Below, in pieces: positions 35,524-46,204 of a stretch of DNA of 64,000 nucleotides; the stretch's first letter is position 1, and each line of letters begins with the position of its first letter. The notes beneath the pieces were generated by a model. The model did not search any database, was not told where the DNA came from, and saw nothing but the letters and a program-made list of their open reading frames with translations. A program made the position numbers and the translations under genes. The stretch comes from Chloranthus sessilifolius (lineage: Eukaryota; Streptophyta; Magnoliopsida; Chloranthales; Chloranthaceae), in NCBI GenBank assembly GCA_021018995.1, contig CM037597.1:36520936-36584935 (forward strand), written 5' to 3'.

Positions 35524-35976
35524 ATGCCCGGACGTGATATAACACCTTGGCCGAATCTCAACATGACCTACGCCCCAATAGAATTCCCAGCTACACCTTT
35601 GTATCCAACCATGTTGGAGACTAAGCAGCCCTTTGCCTCACAATGGGGTAGTGTTGCGAATGCTTACAATCCTCAGTGGAATAATCCTTATGGCTTCTCA
35701 AAAGTAAATCGACTAGAATTATTTTATACATACCCTCAACATTCTCTAAATTCTCAACAATTATATATCCCTTACCAATCTTCTACCCAACAGCCATGCC
35801 CTCAGAATGAAAATGATGGCGTGTCTATATTACAAATCCTTCTAGACTTGCAACAACATGCGCACCATCGCACTAGAGAATTAACTCAGTTATCTGAGAT
35901 CTCCCGAAATTTACACTCTTGCACTCAGTCCCTTGCAAATTTAGAAACCCAAATTAGGCAATTAGCCTTGCAATGA
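35524..35976 (+). CDS. ORF1 of D2: capsid-less gag-like protein, 150 aa
   Basis: I choose the ATG at 35524 (MPGRDITPWPNLNMTYAPIE) because it aligns with the D1 start; an in-frame ATG upstream at 35461 would add 21 residues. The protein has FASQWGS and NPQWNNPYGF boxes near residues 35-60 and a predicted amphipathic helix near residues 100-148 (ILQILLDLQQHAHHRTRELT). That helix resembles the coiled coil downstream of nucleocapsid in Athila Gag. No capsid fold and no zinc knuckle are present. The frame is open to a TGA at 35974. Role unknown; it could be an adaptor or a relic. Confidence 0.55.
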   Translation: MPGRDITPWPNLNMTYAPIEFPATPLYPTMLETKQPFASQWGSVANAYNPQWNNPYGFSKVNRLELFYTYPQHSLNSQQLYIPYQSSTQQPCPQNENDGVSILQILLDLQQHAHHRTRELTQLSEISRNLHSCTQSLANLETQIRQLALQ

Positions 35977-35997
35977 GAGGAAAGAGAGTGTAACCAT

Positions 35998-37362
35998 GTG
36001 AGCTCACAGACACTAACTCCGATAGTTAAAGTTGTTCAGACATTATGGAGTGGCAGTACTATTGACAATAGAGTAGAGATGCCTACCCCAGTAGCTATCC
36101 CTATGAGCATAGGAAAAGAGAATGAAGCCAAAGAAAAGACTCTCCCACAAGAAAACTTAAAAATATTAGAAAAGAAAAAATAAAAAAAAGTAGAACATAA
36201 AGAGGACAGTACACCTATATCTGTGACCGAGGTACCTCATGTGCCAAAGTTACCATTTCCAAATGCTTTTGGTGCACCATCTCCTTTTGATAAAAATCCA
36301 AAAAAATTAGTGGAAATCACTGAGATCATCAAAGAAGTGAAGATCAATTTGCCCCTTTTAGAGGCAATAAAGCAAGTTCCAACCTATGTAAAATTCCTAA
36401 AAGAAATGTGTACGCAGAAACGAAAGAGACGGAATAATGTTTCACAAAAAGTCTTCTTCACGGAGCAAGTAAGCTCAGCCTTACAAGATAGAACTCCGCC
36501 TAAGCTTAAGGATCCTAGGGTGCCTACAATTCCATGTATCATAGGTAACCATGCAATAAATAAAGCGCTTTTGGATCTAGGAGCCAACGTTAACCTTCTA
36601 CCATACTTTGTTGATGAAAAATTGGGACTAGGAGATATGAGGCCTACTTCGGTAACTCTTCAGTTAATCGATAGATCGGAAAGAAAGCCTGTAAGAATCA
36701 TTGAAGATGTTATCGTTGGGGTCGACAAATTTGTTTTCCCTGTCGATTTCCTAGTATTAGATATGGAACCAAGTTTGAAATCTCCAACGCAGATTCCCAT
36801 TATACTCGGTAGACCATTCTTGGCCACTGCCAATGCTTGAATAAATTGTAAAATCGGGGTAATGAAGGTTTCTTTTTATGATATAGGAATCTAGTTAAAT
36901 GTCTTCACTGCAACCAACCAGATGGCTTTAATAGATTATGAGGAATGCTTCAGTATAGATGAAATTGAAGAATTAGTAGAGGAAGCATTACCTCTTATTT
37001 TATCAAGGGATGTGCCTCATACTGCATTGTGGTACACGGACTGTGAAGAACCAGATCACCAACGAAAGGAGGAAATTTACCCTGTGGACACCTCTATCTA
37101 TGAACTCCAATCCAAGACTTGGAAATCATGGATAGAACCCCTACCCATTATTCCCAATGAACCGTTACAACCATCTATCTAAAAAGCACCGTCCTTAGAT
37201 TTGAAACTACTCCCTAACACCCTAAAATACATGTTTCTTGGGCCTAACATAACTCTCTCCGTAATTATTTCATCCGCTCTTAACAAGGAATAAGAGAGCA
37301 AGTTATTGGCCACACTCGTAAAGTATAAGTGTGCAATATGATGGACTATCGTTGACCTTAAA
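35998..37362 (+). pseudogene. Linker and protease of D2, interrupted by element E
   Basis: VVQTLWSGSTIDNRVEMPTP corresponds to the LRSGK linker box. A frame 36223-36840 holds ALLDLGANVNLLPYFVDEKL, where DLGAN replaces the usual DLGAS of the lineage, and PIILGRPFLATANA, then a stop. It continues from 36922 (DYEECFSIDEIEELVEEALP) and stops at 37180. The sequence is cut at 37362 by E and resumes at 50227 in the RT-leading region, with TTAAA repeated on both sides. Confidence 0.8.
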
Positions 37363-39970
37363 TGTGACAGCCCGGATTTCGGCACCCCGAAACCCGTGCC
37401 ATCAGCACGATCATCTTGACTGTGCCCTCTAGCTAAGCACGGAACACTGGTATATCAAGCATTGCAAGAAAATAATAAACGAAATTGCGGAATTTGAATC
37501 TATATTAATTAACTCTCCAAAAGACAGTTCTACCCTCATGCCTCTACATGAATGGAGAACCGATCCGAACCATCGATGATAGCAATCATCACGGATGGTT
37601 CGCCCCAAAAGAATAATCCCATCTATATATATATATACATGGTTTAAATAGAATCAAGGCTTGACATAACAAGCCGTACAAAAACTCTCTCCAAAATCCC
37701 TCAAAGTGGCACAACGGAGTCCTCTAGAAGAAGTCCTCTGGAGGTGGCTCCAACTCTTCACCGGCCGCAAGGTCCGACTCGCCGGGATCAGCGTCTCCTG
37801 AAGCCTCGGCAGCTGCTAGTAGTGGACCTGCGACGTATAGTCTATAGGGTGAGCTACATCCTAGCTCAATAGGGAACAAACACAGTTGAACATATAAATT
37901 ATGACTCACATATATTCCATGATATGCCATGCATGATGTGTCTATGCAATTATTGATGAAACGGAAAAAATAGCATTTCGTTTTACTGTTGATTACATAT
38001 GTTTTCATTTACTCATGAATGATGCTGAAAAGGCCTAAAGCAAAACTTAAACTTTCAACTTAAGTAATCCCCGAGCAATATAGCATCGAGCCCCGATGAG
38101 ATACCCATCATCGTCATCTATATAGACAGTTTTATCCGTGTTCCCAGGTAATACCAATAGTACCCAAGCCCCTTTCCCCTGGGGATTGGTGGCGGGGTTT
38201 CACTTGTCTCAACTCCACACCCCTGGGGTGTGCTTACTATGTACGGATAAGCCTCCGCACTGGCCTACGGTTTCGCCGCCTTATCGGTCACGGATATCCT
38301 GCCGTGTCAGTCGTGGATATCCCGCCACGTCGGTGGGGTACCCTATCAAACCTCAAATAACAAAAATATCGGTGCCTTACATATAGTTATTCACCGTGTA
38401 AATGTGCTATCTTATATCAGTTAGGCCCTATCAAACATGATTCAATCCTTGGATACATCATTGGGATGTATCCATTTACTTGCATCACACCTGATGCTCT
38501 TATCTCTTTACTTCTTCATCCCCTGGGGATGGCTCATTATGATTACTCTTATGGGTGTCACACACACACACTTTTCACAAATTCTTAAGAAATAAACATT
38601 TGAATTGAGTTCTATATCACTACATACATGCTCTTGTAAAATAAAGTACATGTTCAAGTTGTTCCCTACCTCAAGTCTTCATTTGATCAATGCATCAAGG
38701 TCCCACGTGGCTCCTTGTGCACTAGTCCACACGTACCACCTATGGTACCACATAACAGGTGAAACACATCACAAAGGATGCAATAAAGAAGGTGTAAGAC
38801 CCTCCAAGAATCTTAAAGTCAAACCCAAAAGTCAACACAATTTATCTCAGTCGATTAATCGAATTCCAAAATCGATTAATCGAATCTGATTCGATTAATC
38901 GATTTCCAAAATCGATTAATCGAATGTCAATATCGATTAATCGAAGCAATTTCGATTAATCGAAATTCTCCTTTTCGCAAAGTCAATTCTCAGTTCGAAC
39001 AGTCGAGCTTTCATTCGATTAATCGAATCCAATTTCGATTAATCGAAATTCTTCTTTTCGCAAAGTCGACCCACAGTTCGATCAGTCGAGTTTTCATTCG
39101 ATTAATCGAATCCAATTTCGATTAATCGAAATCCTTCTTTTCGCAAAGTCGACTCTCAGTTCGAACAGTCGAGTTTCACAAGTTGATTAATCGATTCCAA
39201 ATCGATTAATCGAAAACTAAAATCGATTAATCGAAATCCCATTTCGATTAGTCGATTTTCCTAAGTCATTTCTCCAACCCCAGGGTCCTTTGGAGTTCCC
39301 AGTCGATTAATCGATCCCCAAATCGATTAATCGAAATCTAAAATCGATTTATCGGAATCAAATTCGATTAATCGAAATCGGGGTCCTCTGACCTTTCAAC
39401 TTCCAGGCCAATTTCGATTAATCGAAACCCAATTTCGATTAATCGAAATTGTCAGATTCAACCCTTCATTGTTCTTCCCAATCTTTTCCATACTTTTTCC
39501 TCTATTTTCTAAGCCATTATCCTATGATTTAACCCACATTCAACCACAACTTAATCTATGCATTTTTATTTACAAAAATTTTACCTTGAATAGATCTCAA
39601 GTTGATTTCAATCCAGTGGTTGGAAGGCTAGGGTTCCAGCTTTTGCGGATCCTCGTCGAATCGGCTCTTTATTACTTTCAACTAGCATTCACTCCTTGCA
39701 TTAATCACTCTCTTTACTCTCTCTCTCTTCTTTACTCTCCTTCAACAACCAAAATACACATCTAGGGTTATTAAACCCTTTTATCTATCTTCCTCTTTGT
39801 GTGTTGAGCACATACACCGTGGTAGGTGTAAGTGACTTCTCATTTACATCACACACAACGAAATCACTCAACCTATCACATCTCGTCCGTTTATCACATT
39901 CTATGCTAACTCATGATCTCCTGATTGGTCAAACTTGTGACCAATTAGCATGATTTTTCAGGCTATTACA
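37363..39970 (-). repeat. 3' LTR of element E (left end)
   Basis: Aligns with 47630-50226. It contains the CGATTAATCG array at 38848-39455. A TATATAG box at about 38119-38125 and a weaker site near 38610 are candidate TATA boxes on the minus strand. Confidence 0.92.
38848..39455. repeat. TCGATTAATCGA palindrome array, left E LTR
   Basis: I count 17 exact CGATTAATCG cores and three one-base variants in 610 bp, most extended to TTCGATTAATCGAA. Between them lie TTCGAACAGTCGA boxes. Part of the array is organised as an 83 bp higher-order tandem unit starting CTTTTCGCAAAGTC at 38971, 39054 and 39137. Confidence 0.92.
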
Positions 39971-39985
39971 TCCTCCCCACCTTGG
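39971..39985 (-). promoter_or_regulatory. Polypurine tract of element E
   Basis: On the minus strand the sequence next to the left LTR reads CCAAGGTGGGGAGGA followed directly by TGTAATAGCC, the LTR start. This primes plus-strand DNA synthesis in LTR elements and confirms orientation. Confidence 0.8.
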
Positions 39986-40317
39986 GAATTTTCGTCCTCG
40001 AAAATAACCCAAGGTTTGTCTCTTTGGGTCTCTCTCTCCCACCCCACACTCTCAGGTGAGGTGGTCCAATTGAGTCAGACGTATTTAAATATGCACACAT
40101 TCACACATATAAGCATGGAAGTAAAATTTAACCAAATGAACAATTACACAAAAAGTTGGATTTGCATTAAGGATTGAATATTTTGTTACAATGCCAATAA
40201 GTTGGCGTACAATAAAATCTACAGGTATAAATCAAAATGCGAAATACATATAAGACTCAAACAGTCCCCCTACTTGTGTCGGGTGCTCAGTGGTGGGCCG
40301 GTGTCTTTGGGCTGAGC

Positions 40318-41684
40318 TCAGTGGGCGTCTGTCGGCGGAGCAGATGTGGATGTGGAAGGAGCCGCATCTGTGGTGGGATGGAAGACGGGTCCTCGATGGA
40401 AGGCGGTGCGTCTGGCCGTCCACTCCTCCTCCTGGGCGAGGTAGCGGCGGTAGTCGGTCGGGTAGATGTGGCGGAGGGTGTGGAATAGGAGGAAGTCTAT
40501 CCTCCGGTTCATCCTCTCATTGTTGGCCTCCATACGAGCCAACACGACCTCGATGGTAGGACCGGGTGGAGCGGCGCGCCGGCGATAGGATGAGGTGGGT
40601 GTCGCGGGTGCGGAGTGTGCAGGTGGTGTCGGTGAGGCTGTGGTGTGGGAGGGAACCCTCTCCACGGATGGCTCTGCTGAATAGGTGTGCCCCCACCCAC
40701 GGGTGGGTCCTCGAGGTGGTGGGGGTGGTGGCGGTGCTACTCTTCTGCTTCACTGCTGCTGCTTCTTTTGGGCGTGGCGGGACCCGGAGCTGGTAGGGTC
40801 TGCTTTAGAAGGTTGTAGCTACGGGTCCATGAAGACTTTGTAAACGTCTTCACGCGATCCGTAGCCCTCACCTCGTGAGGTGAGATGGTGTAGGATGGCT
40901 CGTCGGAGTAGCACTCCAACATGCTCGATATGAGACGAGCATAGGGCATCTTTTCTTTGGGCCTCATGTTGCCCTTCATCAACTTCCCCTTGATGTACCT
41001 CATCCCTTCTAGGATGACCATGGTAGCATCAAACCATCGGCCGAAGGCGTAAGTGCATGTTGCACCATCAAGCATCCACATGTAAGGTGGAAGGTCAACC
41101 CTCTTAATCGACCTTCCTCCCGTTGGTCATACGGGTCATGACCTCCTCAAAACGGGGTTCCTCCTCAAAGGGTGGGAATAGGGTGGTCTCCGGGGTGAAA
41201 TCGAGGTAACACTCGATTACCTCGTGGATGTGGCGACAGTGATCGTATAGAGCGACCCTCAATTTTGGTTATGATGCAATCGTCGGTAGGGCCATCGGTT
41301 AGCCCTTGGTAAAGAAATCTAACCAATCTAGGGTAGTAGAACCCCGGATTGGTTTGAGAAGGTTGCGAGTCCGGCGTTATTAAGGTAATTCGAGCCCATT
41401 GGGTCTCGCCTTGCATCGGGATTGGTGAAAAGAGTAGGGTCGATGATGTATTCGATTAAAGGTCTTTGCCGCCCACCATTCATTTGGTTGTTCACATTGG
41501 TGGTGGTGTGGTGGCATGGGGTGGATTCTGGAAGACTCACACAGAGACGCCGCTGGCCGAACCGAGGTGGTCTCCGATTCGACGGTGATGGAGTCTCACC
41601 GCGATGGGGTAGGTGGTGGTGGCGTTTTCACGCCTAACCGCAAGCTTAGAAGTCGCTTTCTTGAAGACAATCGGTTTTGGGCAT
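40318..41684 (-). pseudogene. Third ORF of element E, downstream of pol, degenerate
   Basis: Frames on the minus strand read in series: MPK start at 41684; FTNPDARRDPMGSNYLNNAG (41420-41540); YYPRLVRFLYQGLTDG (about 41300); MWMLDGATCTYAFGRWFDAT (41081); KEKMPYARLISSMLECYSDE; then a proline/serine-rich tail with ARMEANNERMNRRIDFLLFH and a stop at 40318. At least four frameshifts break it. The YPxLVRxFY start and the later helical segment loosely resemble the plant domain annotated as putative plant transposon protein, but I cannot verify that. It is sense to gag-pol and has its own promoter-like sequence. Confidence 0.55.
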
Positions 41685-41689
41685 ATTTA

Positions 41690-41890
41690 GAAATCTAGGG
41701 TTTTTCTAGTTCAAATTGAAGGAAAAAGCAAATCTAGGGTTTACCTTAGGTTTTGGACGCGACTGAAATTAATCCACGAGAAATCCCAAACCCTAGAGCC
41801 GGCTCGGAGAAGAAGAAGAAGATGAAACGCCAAAACTCCAAGCAAGAAAATTTCAATGGGGAATGAAATCCCAATCTTATATATATATAG
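41690..41890 (-). promoter_or_regulatory. Promoter-like segment ahead of the E third ORF
   Basis: On the minus strand: CTATATATATATAA (41890-41877), then a pyrimidine patch TTTCATCTTCTTCTTCTTCT (41824-41805), then telo-box motifs (AAACCCTA or its complement) at 41795-41788, 41742-41735 and 41703-41696, and a splice-donor-like CCTAAGGTAAAC at 41744. The ORF ATG follows at 41684. This TATA, Y-patch and telo-box order is what plant genes show in promoter and 5' leader. The palindrome array abuts the TATA box on its upstream side. Confidence 0.6.
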
Positions 41891-42530
41891 CCCGATTAAT
41901 CAAATTCGTAATCATTAATCGAGATTCAAAACTAGGTTAAGCAGAAATCGATTAATCGATTTCCCAAATCGATTAATCGAAAGTCAAATTCGACATCAAA
42001 ACCATTTCATTAATCAAATCGATTCATTTAAAATTTTAAATTTTTGAGCTCAATCGCGTGAGCCGATTAATCGAATCCATTTCGATTAATCGAAATTCCA
42101 AAATTGATTAATCGAATTTAATTTCGATTAATCGAAATCGTGCTGTAACTTCTAATTTTTCCAGAATTTCTCAAATTATTCGATTAATCGAATCCATTTC
42201 GATTAATCGAAATTTCGAAATCGATTAATCGAAATCTACTTCGATTAGTCGAAATCGTCCATTTGATTTCAAATTTTCGTAAGCCCCTTTAGTAAATCGA
42301 TTAATCGAAATATAATTCGATTAATCGAAATTTCAAAATCGATTAGTCGATTCCAAATCGATTAATCGAAATTCCAATTCGATCAATCGAAATTGGTCTT
42401 CTATGTATATTCTAACTTTCTTTTAAATTTCCAGTCACTGGCACATACCAGTCGACTAATCGAACAAAATCGATTAATTGAAATTCCAAATCGATTAATC
42501 GATTTGAAATTCGATTAATCGGTTTTGCCC
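41891..42530. repeat. TCGATTAATCGA palindrome array, internal copy in element E
   Basis: Many CGATTAATCG cores, as in the LTR arrays, lie between the end of pol and the TATA box of the third ORF. The equivalent in F starts at about 63596. The arrangement of units differs from the LTR array, so it is not a recent copy of it. Confidence 0.9.
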
Positions 42531-42724
42531 AATTTCTGCAGATTTTCTTATTTTCTTTGGTTCTTTGATTATTCTTGGTAGTCTATGACATCAAGTGGTT
42601 CTTTCATAGAGTTGTATACTTGATCATGTACATATAATTGTTCCTCATTGATTGGATCAAAATTTCCATTGAATTACAAGTATAGTGGAGATTTCACAAA
42701 CATGTTTGTGGTTTACATTGAATT

Positions 42725-45700
42725 CTCACGTCGTTGGAAACAAGGTCGGATATTTCTTTCACGCCGACCTCTCGTTCCCATTAGCCTCTTCTTTAGGATG
42801 GTTGTTCCACGAACAAGCACTAAAGGGAATCACTTTAGTCTTGTGATGCTTGTTCCTTTTCGATCCAAGATTTCCTTTGGTTCCTCTATCATGCTCATGT
42901 CCTCACACATCTCTCTAGGTTGCTTTCCTAATACATGAGACGGATCATTCACGTACTTTCTGAGCATCGATATGTGGAAAACATTATGTATTCGATCAAA
43001 TAGCGGTGGTAAACCAATGCGATATGCAACTTCACCTACTCGTCCCAAAATTTCAAATGGTCCAATACGTGGACTTAACTTCCCTCTCTTGCCAAATCTC
43101 ATTACACCTTTCATAGGTGACACTTTCACAAACACATGCTCGCCCACTTTATAGTCAACACTAGTCCGCTTCATATCGGCGTAACTTTTACATCTACTAC
43201 TGTGTCTTCAACCTTTCTCGATAATTGAGGACAAGCGGTGGCGTTGTCTTCAAGTAGTTTGGTCCTAATACAAATTTCTCACTGTTTCCTCCCAATTGAG
43301 AGGTGACTTGCATCGTCGTCCATACTGAGCTTCATACGGTGCCATGCCAATGCTCGTTTGGCTTGTTATTATATCGAACTTCGAGCATCGGTAGATACTC
43401 ATCCAGTATCCTTGCATATCAAGCATACGCATACAGCATGTCTTCTATTACTTGATTCACTCACTGCTGTTTGTCCATCGGTTTGAGGATGGAAAATTTG
43501 AACTAAAGTCTAGTCGTGTTCCCATTCCTTCTTGAAATTTCTTCCAAAACTTGGGCGTATATAGTGGATCACGATCTGAAACTATCTTTGCTTGGAATCC
43601 ATGTAATCTTACAATCTCCTTCATGTATAAATCGCCGATCTTCTGCTGTATATGTAGTGTATGCGGCAAAAGTATTTGGTCAATCGGTCTCTGACGACCC
43701 AAATGGCATTGTGTCTCTTAGCGATGCAGGGGTAATCCAACAATGAAATCCATTGAGATCGATTCCACTTCCATTACGGTATTGGTAAAGGTTGCAATAG
43801 TCCGGCGGGATGTCTATGATCAACCTTCACTGTGACAAGTCAAACACCGTGACATACGTACTCGGCCACGTCTTGTTTGATCCTCTCCACGGTGGTTCTT
43901 TTCAAATCTTGGTACATTTTGGTGCTACCGGTGGATAGCATAATTTGACTTATGGGCCTCATCAAGAATCGTTAAGTCTTAGGTCGGCATTGTCCGGAAT
44001 GCATAGGCGGCCTTTAAACAATAAGAACCATCTTCTTTCTTGAGAAGTCCGACGATGCCTTCACTCCGTCTTGATGAATCTTTGTTAATGTGGATCTTTC
44101 ATCGTAGATCGTGGATATGCTCAAATATCAAGGCTTTCTTGATATGTTGGCCAAAAGGATCCGTGTCCTTTGACTCAATGTTAGCATCATAGAGTGCCGG
44201 TCTTCCAATAATTTCCATCGGTGCATACCCAAAATCAAAAGAAGCTAAGCGAGTTTGAACCTTTTCGACTCAATGCATCGGCTACATTACATTCCTTGGA
44301 TGGTATTGTATGGAGCAATCGTAATCCTTGAGAATTCCATCCATCTGCTATTGTCTCATGTTGAGCTCTTTCGTAAAAAGAGGTATCGGAGGCTCTTATG
44401 ATCGGTGAAAATTTCAAAGTCTCACCATACAAGTAATGTCTCCAAATCTTGACAAAAATATTGCTGCCAGTTCTAAGTCATGAGTCGGGTAATTTTTCTC
44501 GTGTTCTTTCAATTCTTGATCGTAGCTATCACCTTCTTGTGTTGGTTGAGCACACAACCAAGGCCATTGTATGATGCGTCATTTGTACAGCGTATCCTCC
44601 TTTGCTGAAGGAATCGCTAATCTGGGGAAGTGAGTCTCGTTTTGAGTTCTTGAAAACTCTTCTCGCATGCCTCACTCCACTCAAACCTTGAATCTTTTCG
44701 TGTCGACTTTGTGAGAGGTCCGATATCTTTGAAAACCCCTCAGCAAGCGTCGATAATAGCTTTGCTAAGCCCAGAAAACTTGGGACATCGGTCCTTTGTC
44801 TTTGGTTGCTCCCATTTAACTCTGCTTCTATCTTTCTTTGGATCTCTGGTGACACCATGCTTTGAGACATGTCCCAAAAGCTAACTTCTTCAACCAAAAC
44901 TCACACTTCTTTGAGTTTGGCGTACAATTGGTGTTCACGTGGCGTGTGAGCAATCCTCAAATGTTCTTCGTGTTCTCTTGGATTTGGAGTATATTATATC
45001 ATCAACAAACACTACACGCGAGTCAAGTGTGGTTTAAACACTCGGTTCATCGGATCCATAAGCGGTGGAGCATTCGTTAATCAAGCGGCATCACAAGGAA
45101 TTCATAGTGTCCATACCGTGTGGAAACATCTTGAATGTCCTCGGCTTTGACTACATGGCGATGATACCGGATCTCGGTCGATCTTGGAAAATACCTTGCT
45201 CCTTGTAGTTGGTGAATAGATCGTCTATTCTAGGCAAGGTAGCGGTTCTTCACGAGTGAGTTTGTTCAATTGTCGATAGTCAATGCATAGCGCATTGACC
45301 CATCCTTCTTCTTGACAAACAAGACCGGTGCTCCCCATGGAACACGCTCGGTCTAACAAACCCCTTGTCCATAAGCTCTTGTAGTTGTTCCTTCAACTCC
45401 TTTAACTCGTGAGCCATTCTATAAGGTGCTTTTGAAATAGGCTCCGTTCACGGTGCTAAGTCAATGGCGAATTCTACTTCTCTTTACGGAGGTAATCCGG
45501 GCAATTCCTCTGAAACACGTCGTGAAGTCTCGCTGGCTGATATCTCGAAATGACATTCTTTTCTTCCTTGTCCTCCTTTAAGAAAGCTAAGTATCCTGCA
45601 ACCCTTTTACGATCATTTTCTCGGCCCTTCTTCTTTGAGATCGATTAGCATGATAGCGACCTCACTCCTTGAAACCGAAATGATCTTCTTGTGTTGGGTG

Positions 45701-46037
45701 CGAAAATAACTACCTTGTTCTTGCAATCGGCCGGTTGCACAATCTTTGCGCCAACAAGGATCACATCAAACCCTTGCATGTCTAACAATATCAACTTTGC
45801 TTCCAATTCATGCACCTCTAAGTCTCGGCTGCTACAATGATGGATTTGCAAGCTAACTCCGTGTCTACTAACTCTCCGATCCGGAATAGACACGAGATAG
45901 GGCCGAAATCCAACGTCTCTGGAACAATCTTCATCTTCTTAGCGAAGCGTGGAGTAACGAATGAGTGGGTAGACCGGGGTCTATCAACACTCGGCGTCAT
46001 ATCCACGAAGCATCCTTTTCATATATATTTAGAGTAC
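42725..46037 (-). pseudogene. pol of element E (protease, RT, RNase H, integrase, chromodomain), broken
   Basis: Recognisable on the minus strand: protease and GFDVILVGAKIVQPADCKNK (45893-45645), RT palm with VVFVDDIIYSKS (about 44990; both catalytic Asp present), RNase H remnants ending [15 protein letters not shown] (44260), integrase core with KIVSDRDPLYTPKFWKKFQE (43600), then VDYKVGEHVFVKVSPMKGVM, IGPFEILGRVGEVAYR (GPY/F) and the start of the chromodomain IEEPKEILDRK (42850). Frames change every 100-300 bp because of indels of a few bases. It compares closely with F pol, which is less damaged. Confidence 0.85.
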
Positions 46038-46204
46038 CTATAGTATACATACATACATACAATAATTTACACATCAATTTACACTCTTAATTCACATACT
46101 GACTTTTTGTATTGAGGAAAAGAATCTATATAATTTCTAATGCATGCTCCTTCTCTATCTAAGATTTTAATGAAATGAAATTTTCTTTAATAAAAAGACC
46201 TCAC
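46038..46204 (-). other. Intron between gag and protease in element E
   Basis: On the minus strand the gag exon ends ATCCAAG, followed by GTGAGG (donor, from 46204) and 167 bp of AT-rich sequence ending ACTATAG (acceptor, 46038), then GTACTC. Joining the exons keeps the frame and gives VIQGTL. Read through, the gag frame stops about 12 codons into the intron. F has the same sites with a diverged intron body. Confidence 0.8.

Noticed and set aside
38138-38386. Frames in the E LTR (also 48412-48603) as host genes
   Set aside because: They occur in LTR copies with indels that shift the frame between copies, so coding is not conserved.
41690-41800. Telomere-like AAACCCTA motifs as an interstitial telomere
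   Set aside because: Only three single, non-tandem copies occur; they fit telo-box promoter motifs better.
38848-42530. CRISPR-like appearance of TCGATTAATCGA repeats separated by short unique spacers
   Set aside because: Spacing is irregular, the repeat is only 10-14 bp and palindromic, the arrays sit in plant LTRs, and no cas-like gene is present.
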